Shown here: positions 17,981 to 26,461 of the stretch, one piece after another
Layout: every line of letters begins with the position of its first letter
How positions within the stretch are numbered: the stretch's first letter is position 1
Position numbers and translations under genes: made by a program
Source: Parvibaculum sp.
GTDB lineage: Bacteria; Pseudomonadota; Alphaproteobacteria; Parvibaculales; Parvibaculaceae
DNA length: 64,000 bases
Assembly: GCA_002694985.1 (NCBI GenBank)
Contig: NZNS01000006.1
Coordinates: 78,605-142,604, forward strand
Direction of reading: 5' to 3'
The notes under the pieces: model-generated
The model's database searches: none
What the model was told of the DNA's origin: nothing
The model's input: only the letters and a program-made list of their open reading frames with translations

Positions 17981-19252
17981 ATGCCCCATCCGCCCTCCTA
18001 CTACGCCGCAACGGCGAACGGCGAGGCACCCGTGACACAGCTCGCGGGCAACGAGGAGGCGGATGTTTGCATTGTCGGCGCGGGCTATACGGGCCTCTCC
18101 GCCGCGCTGCATCTTGCCGAGCGCGGATATAACGTTGCCGTTCTCGAAGCAGAACGCATCGGCTGGGGCGCCTCGGGCCGCAATGGCGGACAGCTCGGCG
18201 TCGGCCAGCGCAAGGACCAGCGCGCGCTGGAGGAGACGCTCGGCAAGGAATGGGCGCACCGCCTCTGGGATCTCGGCCTCGAAAGCAATGCGCTGGTGAA
18301 GGATCTCATCGCGCGCCACAAGATCGATTGCGATCTGAAGCCCGGCCTTCTTCATGCAGGCTGGAAGGCGGTCGATGCCGAATGGCTGAAGGAAGAAGTC
18401 GGGCATTTCGCCGATGAATATGGCTACACGGCGATGCGCTATGTGCCGCGCGAGGAAATTCGCGAAATGGTGGCAACGGACCGCTACCACGGCGGCATTC
18501 TGGAGGAAGCGGGCGCGCATCTTCATCCGCTGAACTACGCGCTCGGCCTCGCCCGCGCCGCGCGCGAAAAAGGCGTTCGCATTTACGAGCAATCACGAGT
18601 CACTGAGGTCACGCAGACAGACCCCGCTACCCTGCGCACCGCGGGGGGCTCGGTCTGCGCGAAACATGTCGTCCTTGCCTGTAACGGCTATCTCGGCAAG
18701 CTGGAGCCGCGCGTTGCCGGCACCATCATGCCGATCAACAATTTCATCATTGCGACCGAGCCTCTCGGCGCGCGTGCCCGCGAACTCATTCGCGACGATC
18801 TTTGTGTGCAGGACACGAAATTCGTTGTCGACTACTACCGCCTCTCCGCGGATGGCCGTCTGCTCTTCGGCGGCGGCGAAAGCTACTCACCGAAATTCCC
18901 GAACGACATAGCGAGCTTCGTGAAGAAGCCCATGCTCCGCGTCTTTCCGCAACTGAAGGATGTTCGCATCGACTATGCCTGGGGCGGCACGCTCGCGATC
19001 ACCCTGACACGCATGCCGAATTTCGGCCGCCTCGCGCCAAACGTCATCTTCGCGCATGGCTATTCCGGCCAGGGCATCAACATCGCGACGCTGGGCGGAA
19101 AGCTGATTGCGGAAGCCGTCGCCGGACAAGCGGAGCGCTTCGACGTCATGGCGAAGCTGAAGACGCCAAAATTCCCCGGCGGCACACTGCTGCGTTACCC
19201 CGGCCTCGTCGCTGGCATGATCTTCTATGCGCTGAAAGACAGGCTGCCCTGA
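17981..19252 (+). CDS. FAD-dependent amine oxidoreductase (DAO family, PuuB-like)
   Basis: A 423-residue D-amino-acid-oxidase-fold flavoprotein. The FAD dinucleotide motif is G33-A-G35-Y-T-G38; 'IGWGASGRNGGQL' is the DAO-family segment that contacts or covalently binds flavin in gamma-glutamylputrescine oxidase and sarcosine-oxidase relatives; the C-terminal 'YAWGGTLAITLTRMPNFG' and 'AHGYSGQGINIATLGGKLIA' complete the pattern. It should oxidise a secondary or primary amine or amino acid. No gamma-glutamyl-putrescine genes flank it, so the substrate is open. It is in an operon with the 91-residue protein. Confidence 0.9.
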   Translation: MPHPPSYYAATANGEAPVTQLAGNEEADVCIVGAGYTGLSAALHLAERGYNVAVLEAERIGWGASGRNGGQLGVGQRKDQRALEETLGKEWAHRLWDLGLESNALVKDLIARHKIDCDLKPGLLHAGWKAVDAEWLKEEVGHFADEYGYTAMRYVPREEIREMVATDRYHGGILEEAGAHLHPLNYALGLARAAREKGVRIYEQSRVTEVTQTDPATLRTAGGSVCAKHVVLACNGYLGKLEPRVAGTIMPINNFIIATEPLGARARELIRDDLCVQDTKFVVDYYRLSADGRLLFGGGESYSPKFPNDIASFVKKPMLRVFPQLKDVRIDYAWGGTLAITLTRMPNFGRLAPNVIFAHGYSGQGINIATLGGKLIAEAVAGQAERFDVMAKLKTPKFPGGTLLRYPGLVAGMIFYALKDRLP

Positions 19253-19280
19253 GACAGGCTGCCTTGAGACGGGCCGCCTG
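19237..19280 (+). repeat. Short tandem duplication at the 3' end of the FAD oxidoreductase gene
   Basis: Three near-identical 14-15 bp units (AGACAGGCTGCCCTG, AGACAGGCTGCCTTG, AGACGGGCCGCCTG) span the stop codon. The TGA falls at the junction of units 1 and 2 and a second TGA occurs in unit 2. It looks like local slippage. Confidence 0.7.
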
Positions 19281-19288
19281 ACGAACAC

Positions 19289-20125
19289 TCAGCCTTCGGC
19301 GTCGAGGCTGCCCTCTTGGCGGATGATATGGTCCATCGCGTGGGCGGGCTTGTCGCAACCCGCGCAGCCGACGATCTTTGCCGGCACGCCGACCGCCGTG
19401 CAATGTTCCGGCACGGCGTGCAGCACCACGCTACCCGCACCGATCCGGCTATATTCTCCGATCTCGATATTGCCGAGCACCTTGGCGCCCACCGAGATGA
19501 GCACACCGCGCCTGACCTTCGGGTGACGGTCGCCCTGCTCCTTGCCCGTGCCGCCCAGCGTCACGTGATGAAGCATCGACACATCGTCTTCCACCACCGC
19601 CGTCTCGCCGATCACGATGCCCGTCGCATGGTCGATGAATACGCCCCGGCCGACCTTCGCCGCCGGATGTATATCGACCGCGAAGAGTTCCGAAATCCGG
19701 CTTTGCAGATAGAGCGCCATCGCCCGGCGGTCATTGCTCCAGAGCCAGTGCGCCACCCGGTAACCTTGCAGCGCGTGGAAACCCTTGAAGTAGAGAATCG
19801 GCTGGATATAGGAGTGGCAGGCGGGATCGCGCTCGTAATAGGCGACGATATCGGCGCGCGTCGCCTCGCCGATATCCGGCTGCTCGCGCATCGCTTCATC
19901 GAACAGCTCACGGAGCTGCATCGAATGCACTTCGGCATTCCCGAGCTTTTGCGCGAGGTGATAGGCGACCGCCTCGTTGAAATTCCGGTGATTGAGGATC
20001 GTCGAATAGAGGAAGCTCGCAAGGATCGGCTCGCCCGCCGCCATTTCCTCCGCTTCCGTTCTCACGCGCTCCCACACGGGATCGCAAACGGCAAGTGGCT
20101 GGTTTCGTTCGGCAGACTTCGACAT
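19289..20125 (-). CDS. cysE: Serine O-acetyltransferase
   Basis: A 278-residue serine acetyltransferase, first step of cysteine synthesis (serine + acetyl-CoA to O-acetylserine). The N-terminal helical SATase domain ('EPILASFLYSTILNHRNF') is followed by the left-handed beta-helix with catalytic 'DIHPAAKVGRGVFIDHATG' and 'MLHHVTLGGTGKEQGDRHPK'. The tail extends ~30 residues past the helix ('CAGCDKPAHAMDHII'), including a Cys-x-x-Cys, and does not end in the hydrophobic Ile that docks into CysK, so complex formation is uncertain. ATG 20125 follows GAGGAG; the upstream extension is rejected. Confidence 0.93.
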   Translation of the reverse strand: MSKSAERNQPLAVCDPVWERVRTEAEEMAAGEPILASFLYSTILNHRNFNEAVAYHLAQKLGNAEVHSMQLRELFDEAMREQPDIGEATRADIVAYYERDPACHSYIQPILYFKGFHALQGYRVAHWLWSNDRRAMALYLQSRISELFAVDIHPAAKVGRGVFIDHATGIVIGETAVVEDDVSMLHHVTLGGTGKEQGDRHPKVRRGVLISVGAKVLGNIEIGEYSRIGAGSVVLHAVPEHCTAVGVPAKIVGCAGCDKPAHAMDHIIRQEGSLDAEG

Positions 20126-20287
20126 GTCCCCGCTCCTCACTTTTTCCTGCCCCCATGTCTGGCACGGGGTCACTTGCAGAGAGCTTAATACATAGCGCGG
20201 CCCCATGCGAGTTCAATGCGAGAACTCACATCGGCGTTTCCCGTCGTGTTAATCTTCCTGGATCGAGTATTTCAGGGAGCCTCATCC

Positions 20288-21097
20288 ATGCCTTTTGCCA
20301 AGGCCGGCGATATCGAAATCTATTATGAGCGCGTGGGCTCCGGCCCCCGCCTCCTCTTCATCTCCGGTACGGGAAGCGATTTGCGCGTGCACCCCAATGT
20401 GCTGGATGGGCCCCTCCCGAAGCATTTCGACATGCTGGCCTATGACCAGCGCGGCCTCGGACAGACCTCGAAGCCGGACGAGCCCTACAGCATGGCGCAA
20501 TATGCCGAGGATGCGGTGAACCTCATGGCGGCCATTGGCTGGGGCTCGGCTCTGGTCATCGGTGTCTCCTTCGGCGGCATGGTCGCGCAGGAACTCGCGA
20601 TCAATCACCCGCATATGGTCGAAGGCCTCGTGCTGGCCTGCACGTCTCCCGGCGGCGCGGGCGGAGCATCATGGCCGCTGCACAAGCTGATGGACAAGGA
20701 ACCGGAGGAGCGCGCCCGCTTCATGATCCCGATTTCCGATACGCGCCATGACGAAGCCTGGGCGAAGGAAAACCCGGAAACATACGAACAGCTCGTCGCG
20801 ATGGCCGCCGCCGATCCTTATGCACATGAGGAAGGCCACGAGATGGGCCGCCGCCGCCAGCTCGAAGCACGCGCCCTCCACGACACATGGTCGCGCCTCG
20901 ATCAGATACGCTGCCCGACACTCATCTGCGGCGGCAAGTATGACGGCATTGCCCTTCCCGAAACGCAGGAACGCATGGCGTCGCGCATTCGCGGCGCGGA
21001 GCTTCGCTTCTTCGAGGGCGGCCATCTCTTCATGCTTCAGGACCGCACGGCGCTGCCCGCCATGATCTCGTTCCTGAAGGGCGAAGAGCCCGTCTGA
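20288..21097 (+). CDS. Alpha/beta hydrolase
   Basis: A 269-residue alpha/beta-hydrolase of the PcaD/lipase-lactonase type: 'LLFISGTGSDLRVH' (oxyanion region), nucleophile elbow G-V-S-F-G-G ('VIGVSFGGMVAQELA'), acid in the 'CGGKYDGIA' strand and His in 'FFEGGHLFMLQ'. It hydrolyses an ester or lactone bond; the substrate is unknown. The ATG at 20288 after AGGGAG is used instead of the frame opening at 20216. It is divergent from cysE. Confidence 0.88.
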   Translation: MPFAKAGDIEIYYERVGSGPRLLFISGTGSDLRVHPNVLDGPLPKHFDMLAYDQRGLGQTSKPDEPYSMAQYAEDAVNLMAAIGWGSALVIGVSFGGMVAQELAINHPHMVEGLVLACTSPGGAGGASWPLHKLMDKEPEERARFMIPISDTRHDEAWAKENPETYEQLVAMAAADPYAHEEGHEMGRRRQLEARALHDTWSRLDQIRCPTLICGGKYDGIALPETQERMASRIRGAELRFFEGGHLFMLQDRTALPAMISFLKGEEPV

Positions 21098-21197
21098 GCC
21101 GACGCCGATTCGATCCGAAACGGCACAATCCGCCAAGGGACCGTTAATCCGTACCGCCTAACCTGCACGCGAAGTTCAGTTTTGCGTGCAGGTATCC

Positions 21198-21395
21198 ATG
21201 TCCGTATCGAGCATCGCGACCGCCGCCGTCGCAAACCAGCAGAACCAGATTGCCCAGGCCATGCAGACCGCCATGTTGAAGGCGGGCCATGAGCAGGAAA
21301 CGGCCATCGTCGACATGCTCGCCGAGGCGGCGCAGACATCGGCCAAGGCAAGCCCGCCCACGGGTCTCGGCACCCGCCTCGACATAAGCGTCTAG
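21198..21395 (+). CDS. YjfB-like putative motility protein
   Basis: A 65-residue protein with the YjfB_motility layout: a Gln/Ala-rich helix ('NQQNQIAQAMQTAMLKAGHEQ'), a second helix ('AIVDMLAEAA') and the end 'GLGTRLDISV', equivalent to the 'LGxxIDxxV' end of the family. Such proteins are linked to motility genes in other bacteria, but no flagellar genes are in this window. The ATG at 21198 has GCAGG seven bases upstream; a GTG at 21186 is an alternative. The thermonuclease gene begins 13 bp downstream. Confidence 0.65.
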   Translation: MSVSSIATAAVANQQNQIAQAMQTAMLKAGHEQETAIVDMLAEAAQTSAKASPPTGLGTRLDISV

Positions 21396-21408
21396 CGGAC
21401 GGCGAAGG

Positions 21409-21963
21409 ATGGGAAGCATTCTTCGCTTCATACGTCCTGCACGGCGCCCCGCACGGCGGTTCGTTCATCGTATGCCGCGCCTGTTTTTCTCTCCGCGCAT
21501 ACGCCGCATGGCCTTCCGCTATGCGGGCTTTGCGGCTCTGCTCGCAATGATACCCTTCCTCCTCGATCTCGACCATCAGGCGCCGCCTGGAACGCCGCTT
21601 GGAACGATGTCCGGCAGCGCCTCGCCCGCCGGCTCCCCGTCTCTGCGCGATCGCATCTCGGTCTATGACGGCGACACGATCCGCCTTGGCAGAGAACGCA
21701 TTCGCATTGTCGGGCTCGATACGCCGGAATATGGACGGAACGCCCGCTGCCGCGAGGAAGCCCTCGCCGCCGAGCGGGCAAAACGGGAGTTGCAGCGCCT
21801 GCTCGCGTCGGGAACCGTCGCGCTTCATCGTCAGGGTACGGACCGCTATGACCGCACACTCGCGCGTGTCACGGTCGATGGCCGGGACGTCGCCCCCGCA
21901 CTGATCGAAAAGGGCCTTGCCCGCCCCTATTATGGCGGCCGTCGCGCGGGCTGGTGCGGCTGA
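21409..21963 (+). CDS. Thermonuclease (SNase-like) family protein, membrane-anchored
   Basis: A 184-residue protein with a basic N terminus, one hydrophobic segment (~37-53) and a C-terminal staphylococcal-nuclease fold. The active-site set is visible: 'YDGDTIRLG', 'RIVGLDTPE' and 'GTDRYDRTLARV', followed by 'LIEKGLARPYYG'. It is predicted to face the periplasm and cleave nucleic acids with Ca2+. The basic N terminus could use internal ATG codons, for example at 21472. It is likely co-transcribed with the small motility-like gene. Confidence 0.85.
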   Translation: MGSILRFIRPARRPARRFVHRMPRLFFSPRIRRMAFRYAGFAALLAMIPFLLDLDHQAPPGTPLGTMSGSASPAGSPSLRDRISVYDGDTIRLGRERIRIVGLDTPEYGRNARCREEALAAERAKRELQRLLASGTVALHRQGTDRYDRTLARVTVDGRDVAPALIEKGLARPYYGGRRAGWCG

Positions 21964-22040
21964 CCTAGGCCTGACATTCCATCGGAGAAATAGTCTTCAT
22001 TCACGAGGCTTTTCGGTTCGCCCCTTTTTCGTGCTGCGTG

Positions 22041-22064
22041 GGAAAAAGGACTGTTTTTCCGTAG
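22041..22064 (+). terminator. Possible terminator after thermonuclease gene
   Basis: GGAAAAA-GGACTG-TTTTTCC hairpin 77 bp after the thermonuclease stop. The stem is AT-rich and weak and its T-run is inside the stem, so termination is only plausible. Confidence 0.35.
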
Positions 22065-22121
22065 GCAAATCATCGCGCAAAGAGCTTCGGCCCTTGCCGT
22101 CCCGCGACCTCTCCCCCAAAG

Positions 22122-22127
22122 TATAAT
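22122..22127 (+). promoter_or_regulatory. Candidate -10 element for the sulfatase gene
   Basis: A consensus TATAAT lies 47 bp before the sulfatase ATG in the only AT-rich part of the intergenic region. No -35 hexamer is well spaced (TTGCCG at 22094 is 22 bp away), so the call rests on the -10 alone. Confidence 0.35.
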
Positions 22128-22173
22128 GATAAACATTAGAGGCTTCCCGAAGGGTGGCCCGGGGAGATATGTC

Positions 22174-23712
22174 ATGGGCCGCAAGATCCTCTTCATCACC
22201 ACCGACCAGATGCGCTTCGATGCCATCGGCGCGAACGGGCAGAAGCACGCAAAGACGCCCGCCATCGACGCGCTGGCCAGCGCGGGCATCAACTACACCC
22301 GCGCGCATAACCAGAACGTCGTCTGCATGCCCGCGCGCTCGACCATGATCACCGGACAATATGTTTCCACGCATGGTGTCTGGATGAACGGTGTGCCGTT
22401 GCCCGAAAATGCGCCCTCCGTCGCGCAATATCTGCACGACAAGGCGGACTACAAGACCGCACTTATCGGCAAGGCGCACTTCGAACCCTTCGTCGATCCG
22501 AAGCAGCAATTCTACGAAACCCAGATGTCGCGCAAGGACGAACACGGACCGCATCGCGGCTTCGACTACATGGAACTCGCCACCCATTCGCCGCTGATCC
22601 TTCATTACGCCGAATGGATGAAAAAGAACCACCCGCAGGAACTCGCCGGCTTCTACCGTAACCTCAACGAGAAGTTTCAGGTAAACGCGGCGGGCGGTGG
22701 CGACACCGGCGCCTGTCAGGTTCATTTCAATCCCGTTGCACGCGAGCATTATCACACCGACTGGGTGGCCGACCGCACCATCGACTGGCTCGGCTCCGTC
22801 GGCGCGGATGACGACTGGTTCTGCTGGATGAGTTTCCCCGATCCGCACCACCCCTGGGATCCTCCGCGCTCGGAGCTTCATCGCCACCCCTGGCGCGACA
22901 CGCCCCTGCCAGCGTTCTATCCCGGCTCGAAGGAAAAGATCGAGAAGCTGCTGGCAGACAAGCCGCGCCACTGGATGGAGTGGTACACGGGCGAGCGTGT
23001 GACGAATTTCGAGGCCCCGCCCGATTTCCGCGCCTGCGACATGACCGCCGACCAGGTGCAGGAAATCAACGCCTTCACCCATGTCGAGAACGAGCTGATC
23101 GACGAAGCGGTGGCGAAGGTCATGGCCTATATCGAGAAGCGCGGCTGGGGCGACGATGTCGACATCGTCTTCACCACCGATCACGGCGAATTCCAGGGTG
23201 AGTTCGGCCTCCTCTTCAAGGGCCCTTATCACGTCGACGCGCTGATGCGCCTGCCGATGATCTGGCGGCCCGCGAAATCGGCCGGGATCGCGCCCGCCTC
23301 CGTCGCAAGGCCGGTCGGTCAGGTCGATCTCGCGCCGACCTTCTGCGAGATCGCCGGGTTACCCGTGCCGGAATGGATGCAAGGCAAACCGATGCCCAGG
23401 ACGGATGCGGAAGCGGACAAACAGGGCCGCGAGCGCGTCTTCACCGAATGGGATTGCCAGCATGTGGATGGCACCACGGTAGGCCTGCGCACCATCTATC
23501 GCGACGGCTACACCATCACGGCCTATCTGCCGGGCACGATCTATGATGGCAGCGAGGGCGAACTCTACGACCACAAGGAAGACCCCGGCCAGCTCCGCAA
23601 TCTCTGGAACGACCCGGCCTGTGCGTCGCTGAAGTCAGACCTCCTCGCTGACCTGAGGGATGCCGAGCCGCCCGCCCGCGAACCGCGCCTCGAATGCGTC
23701 GCCCCGGTCTGA
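22174..23712 (+). CDS. Sulfatase (formylglycine-dependent, cysteine type)
   Basis: A 512-residue sulfatase-superfamily hydrolase. Metal ligands D11-Q12 start the protein ('LFITTDQMRFD'); the modification motif is Cys51-M-P-A-R55, the Cys form needing a formylglycine-generating enzyme; 'TTDHGEFQGEFGLLFKGPY' supplies the distal metal site. It hydrolyses sulfate or phosphonate/phosphate monoesters; choline sulfatase and phosphonate monoester hydrolase relatives share this architecture, and the substrate is undetermined. No signal peptide, so it is cytosolic. ATG 22174 follows GGGGAG; the frame opens earlier at 22126 without family similarity. No maturase gene is nearby. Confidence 0.9.
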   Translation: MGRKILFITTDQMRFDAIGANGQKHAKTPAIDALASAGINYTRAHNQNVVCMPARSTMITGQYVSTHGVWMNGVPLPENAPSVAQYLHDKADYKTALIGKAHFEPFVDPKQQFYETQMSRKDEHGPHRGFDYMELATHSPLILHYAEWMKKNHPQELAGFYRNLNEKFQVNAAGGGDTGACQVHFNPVAREHYHTDWVADRTIDWLGSVGADDDWFCWMSFPDPHHPWDPPRSELHRHPWRDTPLPAFYPGSKEKIEKLLADKPRHWMEWYTGERVTNFEAPPDFRACDMTADQVQEINAFTHVENELIDEAVAKVMAYIEKRGWGDDVDIVFTTDHGEFQGEFGLLFKGPYHVDALMRLPMIWRPAKSAGIAPASVARPVGQVDLAPTFCEIAGLPVPEWMQGKPMPRTDAEADKQGRERVFTEWDCQHVDGTTVGLRTIYRDGYTITAYLPGTIYDGSEGELYDHKEDPGQLRNLWNDPACASLKSDLLADLRDAEPPAREPRLECVAPV

Positions 23713-23834
23713 GGCGCAGCACTGCTCAGATTTGAACGGTGCCTCCCCCTCGCGGCGAGGCCGTTCCGCATGGCGCATCGGGTGGGGGGCATGTAAAACA
23801 GAGCATCCCCCGTTAGAGACGAGCAGCCCTGCCC

Positions 23835-24635
23835 ATGACCATCACCTCCCCCACCCCCTCCATGATCGCGAATAAAGACGGCGCGATCGGCTGGATGATC
23901 TTCAACAATCCCGAGCGGCTGAACGCCGTAAGCCTCGAGATGTGGCAGGCCGTGCCGGAAATCCTCGCCGCCTTCGAGAAGGACGACGATATCCGCGTCA
24001 TCGTGCTGACCGGCGCGGGCGAGCGCGCCTTCGTCGCAGGCGCGGACATTTCGCAATTCGGCGAAAGCCGCTCCAGCCCGGAAGGCATCCTCGCCTACGA
24101 AACCGCGACCGAAGTGGCCTTCGAGGGCATCGCCAATGCGTCGAAGCCCACCATCGCCATGATCGACGGCTATTGCATCGGCGGCGGCCTCGGCATCGCG
24201 CTCTCCTGCGACATGCGCATTGCCGCCGAGGGATCGACCTTCGGCATCCCCGCCGCAAAGCTCGGCCTCGCCTATGGCGCAGGCGGTACCGGCCGCCTCG
24301 TCCATGTCGTCGGCCCCTCCTTCGCGAAGGAGATCTTTTTCACCGCGCGCCGCTTCACCCATGATGAAGCCCTCGCAATGGGCCTCGTCAATCGCGTGAC
24401 GACAAAGGAAGCGCTTGAAAATTTCGTGCGCGACTATTGTTCGCTCATTGCAGAGAACGCACCTTTGACCGTCGGCACCGCCAAGCAGGTGGTGGACGAG
24501 TTCACGAAAGCCCCCGGCAATTTCGACACCGATAAATGCGAGGCGCTGATCGCCCGCTGCTTCGCCAGCGACGACTACAAGGAAGGCCGCGCCGCCTTCA
24601 TGGAAAAAAGAAAGCCTGTCTTCAAGGGGAAGTAA
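23835..24635 (+). CDS. Enoyl-CoA hydratase/isomerase family protein
   Basis: A 266-residue crotonase with 'FNNPERLNAVS', 'RAFVAGADISQF' (oxyanion hole), 'MIDGYCIGGGLGIALSCDM' and the tail 'AFMEKRKPVFKGK'. The first catalytic position reads Ala ('IPAAKLGLAYG') rather than Glu, while 'AKEIFFTAR' keeps the second. The reaction may be isomerisation or hydrolysis rather than hydration. It is followed 38 bp later by an SDR gene on the same strand, so the pair could act in sequence on one acyl-CoA or alcohol. Confidence 0.88.
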   Translation: MTITSPTPSMIANKDGAIGWMIFNNPERLNAVSLEMWQAVPEILAAFEKDDDIRVIVLTGAGERAFVAGADISQFGESRSSPEGILAYETATEVAFEGIANASKPTIAMIDGYCIGGGLGIALSCDMRIAAEGSTFGIPAAKLGLAYGAGGTGRLVHVVGPSFAKEIFFTARRFTHDEALAMGLVNRVTTKEALENFVRDYCSLIAENAPLTVGTAKQVVDEFTKAPGNFDTDKCEALIARCFASDDYKEGRAAFMEKRKPVFKGK

Positions 24636-24673
24636 ACCGGGCAGACAAAAAAACCGAAACAGGGAGAAACACC

Positions 24674-25537
24674 ATGGGACGTCTCGACGGAAAGGTCGCC
24701 ATCATCACCGGCGGCACAAGCGGTATCGGCCGCGGCACGGTGGATCTGTTTCTCAAGGAAGGCGCGAAAGTCGTCGCCGCCGACCTTCAGGACCACAAGG
24801 GCGAGGCGATGGAGCGCGAGCTGGGCGCGAATTTCTCCTATTGCCGCACCAATGTCGCGCATGAAGACGAAGTAAAAAACCTCGTCGATCACACGGTGAA
24901 GAAATTCAGCCGCCTCGATGTCCTCTTCAACAATGCAGGTTATGGCGGCGTTGGCGGCGAACTCGCCGAAATCGACATGGCGGGCTTCGACGAAACCGTC
25001 GGCGTCCTGCTGAAGGGCGTCGTGCTCGGCTACAAATATGCCGTGCCCCACATGAAGGCGCAGCAGTCCGGCTCGATCATCTCGACGGCTTCCGTCGCCG
25101 GCCTTCAGGCGGGTTATGGCCCGCTCATCTACTCCGCCTGCAAGGCGGCGGTGCATCACTTTTCGCGCTGCGCGGCAATGGAGCTTGCCCCGCATCACGT
25201 GCGCTCGAATGCGATCTGCCCGGGCGGCATCGCCACCTCCATCTTCGGCAACGGATTGGGCCTTGGCACACAGGTGGCCGACCAGTTCGCCGAAGTGATG
25301 AAGCAGCATCTCGCCAAGATCCAGCCGACGCCGCGCGCCGGCTTGCCCGAAGACATCGCCAATACGGCACTCTTTCTTGCCAGCGACGAGTCGAGCTTCG
25401 TCAATGGCCAGACCATCGCCGTCGATGGCGCACTCACAGCCGGGCCGATGAATACGCTTGGCCAGCGCATCGATTTCGAGAAGGTGATCACGGAGTTCCT
25501 GTCGAGCCTCCCGGAAGACGCGAAGAACCCGGCCTGA
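24674..25537 (+). CDS. Short-chain dehydrogenase/reductase (SDR)
   Basis: A 287-residue classical SDR: T12-G-G-T-S-G-I-G19 cofactor loop, 'NNAG', Ser in 'ISTASVAG' and catalytic 'YSACK', then a C-terminal extension of about 30 residues after 'NGQTIAVDGALTAG'. NAD(P)-dependent alcohol/ketone interconversion is expected; the extension may shape the substrate pocket. ATG 24674 follows AGGGAGA. Same-strand, 38 bp after a crotonase gene; the two share the terminator at 25556. Confidence 0.9.
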   Translation: MGRLDGKVAIITGGTSGIGRGTVDLFLKEGAKVVAADLQDHKGEAMERELGANFSYCRTNVAHEDEVKNLVDHTVKKFSRLDVLFNNAGYGGVGGELAEIDMAGFDETVGVLLKGVVLGYKYAVPHMKAQQSGSIISTASVAGLQAGYGPLIYSACKAAVHHFSRCAAMELAPHHVRSNAICPGGIATSIFGNGLGLGTQVADQFAEVMKQHLAKIQPTPRAGLPEDIANTALFLASDESSFVNGQTIAVDGALTAGPMNTLGQRIDFEKVITEFLSSLPEDAKNPA

Positions 25538-25555
25538 TCCACCAGCCTGAACCGG

Positions 25556-25587
25556 AAACGGCGACGGGTTTTTCCGTCGCCGTTTTC
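25556..25587. terminator. Bidirectional intrinsic terminator
   Basis: AAACGGCGACGG, a 6-nt loop, CCGTCGCCGTTTT: a 12-bp stem, T-run on the plus strand and GTTT on the minus strand. It lies between the convergent SDR gene and the DUF427 gene, whose stop codon starts at 25589. Confidence 0.8.
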
Positions 25588-25588
25588 T

Positions 25589-25981
25589 CTAGTCCGTCTC
25601 TATCGTCACCTTGTCGGGGTAGAAGGCCATGTATTGCTGGATATCGGCCACCTCGACAAACGGGTCTTCATAGGACCAGGCGATGGTGGGGATCTCTTCT
25701 TCCCCGCGCTTGAGATCCCAGTAATGGGCCTCGCCCTTGAAGGGACACCAGCTCAAATTCTCGTTGGGCTTCAGCCGCTCCATGCGCACATCCTTGCGCG
25801 GAATGTAAAAGACAGGCGCACGGTCGGCCTCGAAAAGCTCCAGCGCGTCCCGCGTCTCGGCGATAAGTTCGCCATCCGCCATCACGCGCACATGCCGCCC
25901 GGCGGGCATCACCCGCAACAGATAGTCCGGGTGGCTCTCATAGCCTGATTTGTGCTCCTTGCCGGAAACCAGCGTTCCCAT
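25589..25981 (-). CDS. DUF427 family protein
   Basis: A 130-residue soluble beta-rich protein of the DUF427 family: 'RVMADGELIAETRDALELFE', 'VFYIPRKDVRME', 'SWCPFKGEAHYWDL' and 'AWSYEDPF' are diagnostic. Function is unknown. The ATG at 25981 is set by an AAGGAGG five bases upstream; in-frame extensions up to 26350 are not family-like. Confidence 0.9.
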   Translation of the reverse strand: MGTLVSGKEHKSGYESHPDYLLRVMPAGRHVRVMADGELIAETRDALELFEADRAPVFYIPRKDVRMERLKPNENLSWCPFKGEAHYWDLKRGEEEIPTIAWSYEDPFVEVADIQQYMAFYPDKVTIETD

Positions 25982-26089
25982 GGCAGCCCTCCTTTTCATC
26001 ATTCCGTCTCTATATGAGATGGGTCTCCCGAAAGGATTTGGCAACCTCCCGGCTCTAGCGTACCGGGTGGAGACATCTGTCCCGGAAGC

Positions 26090-26461
26090 ATGAAAATGGC
26101 CAAGCCATCCGAAAAACCGCCTGAAAGCCTCGCCGAACAAGAACGGCGCCAGTTCCGCCGCATCGCGACGCGGATCGAGGGCCGCATTGTCTTTGCGGGC
26201 GTGGATGCAGAATGTCTCGTGCATGAAATGTCGGCATCGGGCGCCATTGTCGAGGTCCTGCCGCTGCCTGCCCTCGGCGCGGATGTCGCGCTCGACGTAC
26301 CCGAAGTGGGTTTCGCACGTGGTATCGCACGGCGCTACCCGGCAGACCATCTCGTCTCCATCGAACTCGCAACGCCGCCCGCGCGCCGCGACCGGCTGAC
26401 GGACAAGCTGATCCTCGCCGCCTTCCGCAATCCGCCCGAGCCCTCTCCCGCTGACGAATAG
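26090..26461 (+). CDS. Single-domain PilZ protein
   Basis: A 123-residue PilZ-like protein. The RxxxR motif is present (R19-R23 or R20-R24), but the second motif reads E46-M-S48-A-S-G51, with Glu where Asp/Asn is usual, so c-di-GMP binding is uncertain. It resembles the PilZ domains of the 2816 protein. It is divergent from the DUF427 gene and followed by two hairpins. Confidence 0.75.
   Translation: MKMAKPSEKPPESLAEQERRQFRRIATRIEGRIVFAGVDAECLVHEMSASGAIVEVLPLPALGADVALDVPEVGFARGIARRYPADHLVSIELATPPARRDRLTDKLILAAFRNPPEPSPADE

Noticed and set aside
22094..22099. TTGCCG as -35 element for the sulfatase promoter
   Set aside because: The spacing to TATAAT is 22 bp, outside the usual 16-18 bp.
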